This document shows, piece after piece, positions 8,209 to 13,574 of a stretch of 17,132 nucleotides of DNA. Source of the DNA: Bacteroidales bacterium. GTDB taxonomy: Bacteria > Bacteroidota > Bacteroidia > Bacteroidales > UBA3824. Location of the stretch: assembly GCA_017530465.1 (NCBI GenBank), contig JAFXMJ010000027.1:1-17132 (forward strand), given 5' to 3'. The number at the start of each line of letters is the position of its first letter. Positions within the stretch are counted from its first letter, which is position 1. Below the pieces are notes generated by a model. The model did not search any database and was not told the DNA's origin. It saw only the letters and a list, made by a program, of their open reading frames with translations. The translations under genes and the position numbers were made by a program.

Positions 8209-8240
8209 TAAAATTACATCAATTCAAGCAAATAAACAAA
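8209..8240 (-). promoter_or_regulatory. Putative promoter of the sensor-acyltransferase operon
   Basis: On the minus strand TTTG (8240-8237) and TAATTTTA (8216-8209, seven of eight bases of TAnnTTTG) are 20 bases apart. Transcription would start near 8202, giving a leader of about 49 bases before the ATG at 8153. The -33 TTTG is embedded in the T-run of the terminator that closes the HEPN/MNT unit upstream. Confidence 0.5.
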
Positions 8241-8275
8241 AAAAGCCAAACCTTTTTTTAAAAAAAGATTTGGCT
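8236..8275 (-). terminator. Intrinsic terminator of the MNT-HEPN unit
   Basis: A 16-bp inverted repeat (AGCCAAA at 8244-8250 pairing with TTTGGCT at 8269-8275, with an inner T7/A7 pairing and one G-T wobble) is followed on the minus strand by a T-run (8243-8237). It lies 28 bases past the HEPN stop codon and fits an intrinsic terminator in that direction. Confidence 0.75.
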
Positions 8276-8303
8276 AACAATTTTTTTGAGGAATTTGATG
8301 ATT

Positions 8304-8705
8304 TTAATACAACAATTCTTTGATTTTACTGACAAAAGCCTCTGCTTTGGGAGTATATTCATCAATCATCTCCTTGTCACAATATACAAAATCATCATAA
8401 TCCCCACTATGTCTGATTTCAAACAAGCGGCTGAACGTCTTGCCATATTCTACATCTATCACTTCTTTGGAGACAAAATGCAAACTCAACATTGTCTTGA
8501 CACCAGCATGAGTCGAGGACAAAATTCCATGTTTTACAAGCAATGCCTGCACCGCATAGAAACACGCATAATACAACCTATTGACAGCCGCATTATAATG
8601 ACAATCATTTGCCATAAGCTGAGCCTCTTGTATAGCTTCATCAGCACGACTTATGCGATACTTCACCAGCTCTGCACGGCTTTGTTCATCAAGCGTTTCT
8701 TTCAT
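8304..8705 (-). CDS. HEPN-domain protein, probable ribonuclease toxin
   Basis: A 133-residue all-helical protein of the HEPN/UPF0332 type, the usual partner of MNT nucleotidyltransferases. The family block Y-N-A-A-V-N-R-L-Y-Y-A (37-47) is present, and R93-x5-H99 (RLFEIRH) fits the R-x4-6-H ribonuclease motif of HEPN toxins. Tyr103 follows in SGDYDD, the place where a partner MNT could add AMP in characterised HEPN/MNT pairs. The ATG at 8705 overlaps the MNT stop as ATGA, so the two are translated together, with the MNT gene first. Four sampled 60-base lines (8341-8580) count to about 39% G+C, against 53-60% in two lines of the sensor gene, suggesting acquisition by transfer. In the family such proteins cleave RNA or tRNA when not neutralised. 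Family assignment is firm; toxin activity is inferred. Confidence 0.85.
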   Translation of the reverse strand: MKETLDEQSRAELVKYRISRADEAIQEAQLMANDCHYNAAVNRLYYACFYAVQALLVKHGILSSTHAGVKTMLSLHFVSKEVIDVEYGKTFSRLFEIRHSGDYDDFVYCDKEMIDEYTPKAEAFVSKIKELLY

Positions 8706-9016
8706 ATTCTAATCCCTTCATTAATCACGTTAATGTAAAATGGCGTCTTGAAAGGGCGTTCTTCCCATTGCTTGCGGAGAAGTATCATAGGACTGATGAT
8801 GACACCGCTGTCAAGTTCAATTTTGTAGAGCTCGCCGGAAAGGTTGTCCTCGCGTTTCAAATCACGCTTGTCGCCGTCGAGCAATATCAAAACATCTATA
8901 TCACTATCGCTGCGTGCATCACCACGAGCCTCCGATCCATAGAGAATCGCTATGGACGAAGGCTCTTCACGGTGAATAGTTTTGCTAATCTTATCTACTA
9001 TTTCAGTCCTGTTCAT
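8702..9016 (-). CDS. MNT-type minimal nucleotidyltransferase, probable antitoxin
   Basis: A 104-residue nucleotidyltransferase of the DNA polymerase beta superfamily. The signature G27-S28-x10-D39-x-D41 (GSEARGDARSDSDID) is intact and an additional acidic residue, Asp69, lies where the third catalytic aspartate is expected. In characterised HEPN/MNT pairs the MNT protein inactivates the HEPN toxin by adding AMP to a tyrosine near the active site. The ATG at 9016 was chosen; an extension of seven residues would start at TTG 9037. The gene starts 30 bases after the stop of the outer-membrane protein gene on the same strand, with no terminator or clear promoter between them, and overlaps the HEPN gene by four bases. 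Gene order (MNT before HEPN) is the reverse of the better-known HEPN-first pairs. Confident family call, role inferred from the pairing. Confidence 0.88.
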   Translation of the reverse strand: MNRTEIVDKISKTIHREEPSSIAILYGSEARGDARSDSDIDVLILLDGDKRDLKREDNLSGELYKIELDSGVIISPMILLRKQWEERPFKTPFYINVINEGIRI

Positions 9017-9046
9017 ATCTTGCAGGATTATCCTCAATTAATACTC

Positions 9047-10558
9047 TTACAGCCTTACGCCGAATGTGAGCAAGACATTCAAATAGCGGTTGTCGTAATT
9101 ATACATCTGGTTTCTGTCTGCCCACTCGTACAATACTGCGTCGGTCTGATAGATGTGGTAAGTGGCGGTGAGGTCGATGTAAAAATCTTCCGTACCCTTC
9201 AATCCAAGACCAAACGAGAGAATCTGACGCTGCTTGTTGCCGGAGACAAACTTGTAAGGATTGCCGTACAAAGCGTATCCTGCACGAATCGAAACCGGTC
9301 CTGCCAATCCCTCCAAACCTACACGGAAGTTGTTGGTCTTCTGGAACTTTTCCTTGATGGCATCGTTCTGCACTGTGAAATCGTCATCATCGAAGTCGTC
9401 ATTCTGGAATTTTGCCTTGGTGTAGTTGACACTCTCATAGTCGAAACTTACAAGACCATATCCAGGAACGATGAACGCCGCAGAGAGGATGCCTTTCATA
9501 GGTGTTACGAGGTCATACTCGTAAGTGTCGTTTGGCGAAATGAATTCTAATTCGTCAGGATTAATTGCATCACTTGGATTTTGATTATAAAGCACACGCA
9601 AATCATCACAAACATCAGGATCAAACACCCTTTTGAGATTAGTGTAATACTTATCAGTCAGATTATAAACCGTAGGAGTATGGAATGCTGCACCAAAACG
9701 AAGGAAGTTGATAGGCTTAACAACAAGACCGAGCTTGAGGTTGATGCCGCCGCCGTTAATTTTAAGTTTTTCAGCATAATCCCAATACTCGTATGGCAAG
9801 AGATTATCCTTGTCATCCTCATGGTAGCGTGAAGTATATTTGTAATTAATAGACTGCACGCCAAGCGATGCACCGAAGAAAAACATGTCATTGTAAGCAC
9901 CTGAAATCGCAAAGTCCCAAGTGCCGACACCTCCTTTCTGCGTTACAGAGCGGCTCTGATACTCGCCATAACCACCTGAATAGTCAGAGTGATAGTCCTT
10001 GTCATGTACAGACACAAGGTTGTCATCTCGTCTATCAAGAAGGCCGGACTTATACCCTAATTCATTGGTGTAGTCGCTCCAAATCTCCTGACTACCCATA
10101 TCCTTCCAACGGTCGAGCATCGAACTCGAATTGTTGAACGCTCCCAACCTTTCGTTGCTGCTGAAATCATTGAGCCTATTGTAAGTGATGCCCCAAGCGA
10201 AGTTGGTGAAGCCGGTGGTCTTGCCACGGTCGTTGCCCATCACGATGCCAATGCTCGCAAACTTCATTCCAAACTTGCTGTCCTCGTCATCGCGACCATT
10301 GATGGTGGACTTGACAGTATTGTTGTAGACCATCGGGGTAAGGCAAATATCCGCACCACGATAGATGCTCATGCCGGCTGGGTTGATGGCGGTCACTGAA
10401 ATATCGCCACCGAGTGCGCCAAACGCGCCACCCATCGCCGCCGACCGCGCCGTGCCTTGCTGAAATGTCTGCGAAAACCTCAGCGCGTCGTATTCGTTCT
10501 GCGCGTTAGCCGCCGTAGCAAGTGCCGCAACACCTAACGCAATGATATACTTTTTCAT
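9047..10558 (-). CDS. Outer-membrane beta-barrel protein, OMPP1/FadL-like
   Basis: A 503-residue protein with a clear signal peptide (MKKY start, cleavage after ANA at 17-19, mature Gln20) followed by many alternating strands with aromatic and charged residues typical of an outer-membrane barrel. The N-terminal block with G-T-A-R-S-A-A-M-G-G-A-F and A-I-N-P-A-G (about 34-65) is the hallmark of the Bacteroidota FadL/PorV-like family, whose members take up hydrophobic compounds or act in secretion complexes. No plug or TonB-box is visible, so it is not a TonB-dependent receptor. It begins 30 bases after the serine-rich lipoprotein gene with no clear promoter, so the two may be cotranscribed, and it ends 30 bases before MNT. 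Fold and location are well supported; the substrate is unknown. Confidence 0.82.
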   Translation of the reverse strand: MKKYIIALGVAALATAANAQNEYDALRFSQTFQQGTARSAAMGGAFGALGGDISVTAINPAGMSIYRGADICLTPMVYNNTVKSTINGRDDEDSKFGMKFASIGIVMGNDRGKTTGFTNFAWGITYNRLNDFSSNERLGAFNNSSSMLDRWKDMGSQEIWSDYTNELGYKSGLLDRRDDNLVSVHDKDYHSDYSGGYGEYQSRSVTQKGGVGTWDFAISGAYNDMFFFGASLGVQSINYKYTSRYHEDDKDNLLPYEYWDYAEKLKINGGGINLKLGLVVKPINFLRFGAAFHTPTVYNLTDKYYTNLKRVFDPDVCDDLRVLYNQNPSDAINPDELEFISPNDTYEYDLVTPMKGILSAAFIVPGYGLVSFDYESVNYTKAKFQNDDFDDDDFTVQNDAIKEKFQKTNNFRVGLEGLAGPVSIRAGYALYGNPYKFVSGNKQRQILSFGLGLKGTEDFYIDLTATYHIYQTDAVLYEWADRNQMYNYDNRYLNVLLTFGVRL

Positions 10559-10588
10559 GTTCTTTAGATACTTTGGTTTGTTTATATT

Positions 10589-11914
10589 TTATCGATGTCC
10601 GCCACGGCTGCTCGAAGACGAACTGCCGCCCCTGCTACCGCTGCTCGAAGACGAACTGCTGCCCCTGCTCGACGAACCCGAGGAATAGCTGCCGCTCGAC
10701 GAACGTCCCGACGAACTGCTTCCGCTCCTGCTGCCACTCGAATAAGACGAGCTGCTGCTCGACGACGACTTGGAAGTGCTGCTGCCCGACGAATAGCTGC
10801 CACTGCGAGAGGATGAGCCGCTGCCGCTGCGAGAAGAAGAGCTGCTGCCGCTGCTATGCGACGGAGTGGACGAATAGGACGACGAACTGCTGCTACGAGA
10901 GTTGTTGCTGCTGCCGCTGCGCGAAGAGGAAGACGACGAAGTGTTGCTGCTGCTCTTGGATGTAGAAGAATTGCTGCTCGAATAGCTTCCGCTCCTGTGC
11001 GACGACGAGCCGTTGGAGTACGAACTTGCATTGTTGTTGCTGCTCGAAGAAGAAGAACGACCCGACGAAGAGTAGCTGCCAGTCCGATGGTTGCCGGAGC
11101 GGCTGCTCGAAGTGCCTGCCGTGCTGCCTTGAGTCTTGCTCTGACCATTGTTGCTTACGCTGCCGGAACGGCTGCTTGCTCCATTGTTGGAATTGTGGGA
11201 GTAAGTGCGGCTGCTGTAGCTGCCTGTGTTGCCCTGCCTGTGTCCGTAGGAATAAGGCACGTTGTTGTGGTTGATGCGGTCGTAGGTGCGGGCATAGCTG
11301 CGATTGAAATCGCTGTAATGATAATTGTGGCTGTACCCGTGGTGGTAACGGTAAGGATTGTAGTAATAATCGCTGTAATAGCACGGCGAATAATAGCGGT
11401 GATGGTATCCCCACCAAGAGTATCCATAATAAGGTGTGCCCCAGTAGGAATAGTGGTAAGGCATGCCGTAGCTGAACGACCAGTAGGGCGAGTTGTAGTG
11501 GTAGCCGAAGCTCCAATACCAATCGCTGTACCAAGGATCGACGATGGCTACGTCATAGTAGCTGCGGCAGTACGAGGGACGGTGGAATCTGTAGATACGC
11601 GCCGTGTAGCTGTCGTCCACGATGATGTCTTCAACGCTGCCATTGTCGGTGTAGGATTCGGCATTGCTGTCGTAAGACGACACGTCGGTGTCGCTGTATC
11701 CCTGCGAATTGTCAGCATATCCCTGCGAATTGTCAGCGTTGCTGGGGGTGGTGCGCTGCACTGTCACCACCTGAGCGGCGGGCCTCATGCCATACACATC
11801 GTCGATATATACACTCGACGGCGTGGGAGCGAGCAAGATGGTGCAGGAGCCGAGGCCGACGGACATCACTGCGAGAGCCGCAAGACCCGTCAATGTGTTT
11901 ATCAATGTTTTCAT
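10589..11914 (-). CDS. Serine- and tyrosine-rich low-complexity lipoprotein
   Basis: The protein (about 441 residues) starts with a lipoprotein signal: MKTLINTLTG, a hydrophobic core and an LGSC lipobox, with the lipidated cysteine at residue 24. The ATG at 11914 is preferred because GGAGG lies 8 bases upstream; an ATG at 11929 would add MEEIE. After a short acidic region containing two DNSQG-type heptads, residues about 105-200 are packed with Tyr, Trp and His (WYSDWYWSF, YHHRYY), and from about 245 to the end the chain is Ser-Gly-Arg repeats with scattered Tyr and Asn, ending RGGHR. No enzyme motif is visible. It should be anchored in the outer or inner membrane with a disordered or fibrous extension, perhaps exposed on the surface. 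A TATAATTG element (11963-11956) may be the -7 promoter box. No known family is recognised; coding reality is supported by the signal, start site and codon-level repeat pattern. Confidence 0.75.
   Translation of the reverse strand: MKTLINTLTGLAALAVMSVGLGSCTILLAPTPSSVYIDDVYGMRPAAQVVTVQRTTPSNADNSQGYADNSQGYSDTDVSSYDSNAESYTDNGSVEDIIVDDSYTARIYRFHRPSYCRSYYDVAIVDPWYSDWYWSFGYHYNSPYWSFSYGMPYHYSYWGTPYYGYSWWGYHHRYYSPCYYSDYYYNPYRYHHGYSHNYHYSDFNRSYARTYDRINHNNVPYSYGHRQGNTGSYSSRTYSHNSNNGASSRSGSVSNNGQSKTQGSTAGTSSSRSGNHRTGSYSSSGRSSSSSSNNNASSYSNGSSSHRSGSYSSSNSSTSKSSSNTSSSSSSRSGSSNNSRSSSSSSYSSTPSHSSGSSSSSRSGSGSSSRSGSYSSGSSTSKSSSSSSSSYSSGSRSGSSSSGRSSSGSYSSGSSSRGSSSSSSSGSRGGSSSSSSRGGHR
10592..11182 (-). repeat. 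Low-complexity Ser/Gly/Arg-coding tract
   Basis: Nearly 600 bases of degenerate triplet repeats (mainly AGC/TCG/AGT serine codons with GGC and CGC) encode the serine-rich tail of the lipoprotein. The pattern is S-x-S-S-R-S-G-S with irregular spacing rather than a fixed period. Such DNA is prone to slippage and to length differences between strains, and explains the long spurious antisense reading frames here. Confidence 0.75.
11697..11737 (-). repeat. Tandem 21-bp repeat within the lipoprotein gene
   Basis: Two identical 20-base units (11697-11716 and 11718-11737), 21 bases apart, encode two copies of a Y-A/S-D-N-S-Q-G-like heptad just after the signal region. A period of 21 keeps the reading frame, so copy number could vary without breaking the protein. 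Confidence 0.7.
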
Positions 11915-11922
11915 TTCAATTT

Positions 11923-11927
11923 CCTCC
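11923..11927 (-). promoter_or_regulatory. Shine-Dalgarno sequence deciding the lipoprotein start
   Basis: GGAGG on the minus strand is 8 bases upstream of the ATG at 11914. If the upstream ATG (11929) were used, the motif would sit inside the gene. A strong Shine-Dalgarno sequence is unusual in this window, where most genes have none recognisable. Confidence 0.55.
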
Positions 11928-12023
11928 ATGCATTAGTTTGTTCTACAAAAAGTTGCAATTATAATAAAACGTCTCGTGAAGGCTTTTTTGTATGCCTTTT
12001 GTGCTAATAGATGCAAAAAGAGC

Positions 12024-12055
12024 CTTTTTTGAACAATAATTACTGTTAAAAAAAG
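12024..12055 (-). terminator. AT-rich inverted repeat, possible terminator after nadC
   Basis: A 32-base imperfect palindrome (14 of 16 positions pair; arms begin CTTTTTT and end AAAAAAG) lies 18 bases past the nadC stop on the minus strand, with a further TTTTT a few bases beyond. It could end nadC transcription. It lacks a GC-rich stem, so the call is tentative. The rest of the gap 11930-12072 holds a weak AAGGC/GCCTT hairpin (11979-11998) and the putative -7 box of the lipoprotein gene. Confidence 0.4.
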
Positions 12056-12072
12056 TTAGACCACACGCGAAT

Positions 12073-12927
12073 TTACGCTTCAATGGCCTTCAAACTCATA
12101 TCGAGGCTCTTGATTTGGTGGGTCAATGCGCCCACGGAAATGTAATCGACGCCGGTCAGGGCATAGTCGCGGAGGGTGTCGAGGGTGATGCCGCCCGACG
12201 ATTCGGTCTCGTACTTGCCGCCGATGAGTTCCACAGCCTTGCGGGTTTTCTCAAGGTCAAAATTGTCGAGCATAATCCTCCTGATGCCGCCCACAGCCAT
12301 CGCCTGACGGATTTCGTCGAGGTTGCGGGTCTCTATCTCAATGTCGAGATTCTTGCCCTTAGCCTTGCAATATTCTTGAGCCGCCTTGATAGCATTGGCG
12401 ATGCCGCCAGCAAAATCCACGTGATTGTCCTTGATGAGAATCATATCAAAAAGGCCGATGCGGTGGTTGACTCCGCCGCCAATCTTCACGGCTTGTTTTT
12501 CGAGGAGACGCATGCCCGGCGTGGTCTTGCGCGTGTCAAGCACCTTGGTGTGGAGGTCGGCAATTTTAGAAGCGTAGATGTGGGTCTGCGTGGCAACGCC
12601 GCTAAGACGCTGCATAAAGTTGAGCACGAGCCTCTCCGCCTGCAAGATAGAGATTACCCTGCCACGGACAATGAATGCAATGTCGCCCTTCTTGACCTGT
12701 GCGCCATCCTTGAGCTTCAATTCCACCTGGAGCGCGGGATCCACGGCGTTGAACACTTTGAGGGCTACCCAAATGCCAGCCAAGATGCCATCTTGCTTGA
12801 TGATAAGCTGTGCCGCACCCTGTTCGTCGGCGGGTATTGTGGAGAGCGACGTGTGGTCGCCGTCGCCGAGGTCTTCAGCAATGGCGATTTTGATAAGGTC
12901 GTCCACGAGATATTCGAGATTTTCCAT
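12073..12927 (-). CDS. nadC: Nicotinate-nucleotide pyrophosphorylase (quinolinate phosphoribosyltransferase)
   Basis: A 284-residue cytoplasmic enzyme that converts quinolinate and PRPP to nicotinate mononucleotide, CO2 and pyrophosphate in de novo NAD synthesis. The full set of family motifs is present: E-D-L-G-D-G-D-H-T (18-26), Q-A-E-R (96-99), DTRKTTPG (131-138), K-x-G-G-G-V-N-H-R (148-156), KDNH (166-169), EIET (197-200), LDN (220-222), ESSGGI (242-247) and SVGALTH (264-270). The ATG at 12927 gives normal family length; an upstream in-frame TTG (12978) would start inside the promoter box and is rejected. The gene has its own -7 box and lies downstream of a DUF4783-like gene, separated by a terminator. 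nadA and nadB are not in the window. Function is secure. Confidence 0.97.
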   Translation of the reverse strand: MENLEYLVDDLIKIAIAEDLGDGDHTSLSTIPADEQGAAQLIIKQDGILAGIWVALKVFNAVDPALQVELKLKDGAQVKKGDIAFIVRGRVISILQAERLVLNFMQRLSGVATQTHIYASKIADLHTKVLDTRKTTPGMRLLEKQAVKIGGGVNHRIGLFDMILIKDNHVDFAGGIANAIKAAQEYCKAKGKNLDIEIETRNLDEIRQAMAVGGIRRIMLDNFDLEKTRKAVELIGGKYETESSGGITLDTLRDYALTGVDYISVGALTHQIKSLDMSLKAIEA

Positions 12928-12964
12928 AATGTTTTCGGTGTTAATGTTTTTTACAATCAAGATG

Positions 12965-12972
12965 CAAATATA
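12965..12972 (-). promoter_or_regulatory. -7 promoter box of nadC
   Basis: TATATTTG on the minus strand is a perfect TAnnTTTG box. Transcription would start near 12958, 31 bases before the nadC ATG. No TTTG occurs 19-21 bases upstream; that position falls in the T-run of the preceding terminator, so the -33 element is weak. Confidence 0.5.
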
Positions 12973-12988
12973 ACACAAATTGTCAAAT

Positions 12989-13022
12989 AAAAAAACCGGA
13001 ACATCAATTTTAATGTCCCGGT
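12989..13022 (-). terminator. Intrinsic terminator of the DUF4783-like gene
   Basis: On the minus strand ACCGGGACAT (13022-13013) pairs with ATGTTCCGGT (13004-12995) with one G-T wobble and an 8-base loop, followed by a run of T (to 12989). It begins 29 bases after the stop of the 13051-13422 gene and just precedes the nadC promoter. Confidence 0.85.
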
Positions 13023-13050
13023 GCTATCGAATTATAAGAATCCCAATATT

Positions 13051-13422
13051 TCAATTTACATAAAAACCTGTTATAACTTCCTTATTATCAATACTCTTGA
13101 GCATATATTCCACTTTATAAGACTTACCTTCGGCGGTAGTCAACTTTCCCGAAAAAAAGCCGTTGTCAGCAGTCACAAGGAACTGCGAAGGCTTGTTTTG
13201 CTTGAAAAATTCGCGCAAAACCTGCTCCACCTCGCCTTTCGTGCAAGTGGACTGGCTGCCATACATCACAAACGATACCTCGGGCGCAAGGTACTCAGCA
13301 ATGCCGCCGCTCTGCCCGAGGCTGATGGCGTCATTGACCTTCTTGGATACGTCCTCACTGCTGCCGTAGCTGCACAGGGCGATGACAAGTCCGATGATTA
13401 ATATATAAATAAAGCGTTTCAT
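13051..13422 (-). CDS. Small exported protein, DUF4783-like
   Basis: A 123-residue protein starting MKRFIYILIIGLVIALC, an export signal. The cysteine at 17 is preceded by A-L rather than a proper lipobox G/A/S, so it may be a signal-peptidase I substrate cleaved near SYGS-SED instead of a lipoprotein. The mature part (V-N-D-A-I-S-L-G, an acidic middle with R-E-F-F-K-Q-N, then a C-terminal strand pattern G-K-x-Y-K-V-E-Y-M-L-K) resembles the DUF4783 family of Bacteroidota, a small NTF2-like fold of unknown role. It lies directly upstream of nadC on the same strand but is closed by its own terminator. It is divergent from the LtaS-like gene. Family call is from pattern memory and moderate; no biochemical role is known to me. 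Confidence 0.65.
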   Translation of the reverse strand: MKRFIYILIIGLVIALCSYGSSEDVSKKVNDAISLGQSGGIAEYLAPEVSFVMYGSQSTCTKGEVEQVLREFFKQNKPSQFLVTADNGFFSGKLTTAEGKSYKVEYMLKSIDNKEVITGFYVN

Positions 13423-13524
13423 TGGTTCTGCTGCTAATTATTCAAAGTAAATTAACCACAAAAAACGTGCCTTAAATAGTCATAAAATCAATATATAAGC
13501 AGATTGTTGCAGAGAAAAAAGACA

Positions 13525-13556
13525 TTTGGAAGCAAACGATTTTTTCAATAATTTTG
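13525..13556 (+). promoter_or_regulatory. Bacteroidetes-type promoter of the LtaS-like gene
   Basis: TTTG at 13525-13528 and TAATTTTG at 13549-13556 are 20 bases apart, a full match to the phylum consensus. The predicted start near 13563 leaves only about 12 bases before the ATG at 13575. The rest of the divergent gap 13423-13524 shows no further clear element; only a weak 7/8 -7-like box for the opposite gene (13443-13450) was seen. Confidence 0.7.
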
Positions 13557-13574
13557 CGGCAAAATTTCATTGAA

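Noticed and set aside
8768..9550. 260-residue plus-strand frame
   Set aside because: It runs antisense across the MNT gene and the end of the barrel-protein gene, both with clear motifs.
11979..11998. AAGGC/GCCTT hairpin with a ten-base loop
   Set aside because: Only five base pairs and no proper T-run on either strand; too weak to call a terminator.
10573..12007. Long plus-strand frames (cysteine-rich 130 aa at 10573-10965; Ala/Arg/Val-rich 383 aa at 10856-12007)
   Set aside because: They are antisense to the serine-rich lipoprotein gene. Their odd composition simply reflects the complement of repeated serine, glycine and tyrosine codons, and they have no start-site support.
12115..12990. 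291-residue plus-strand frame
   Set aside because: Antisense shadow of nadC, whose motifs are complete.
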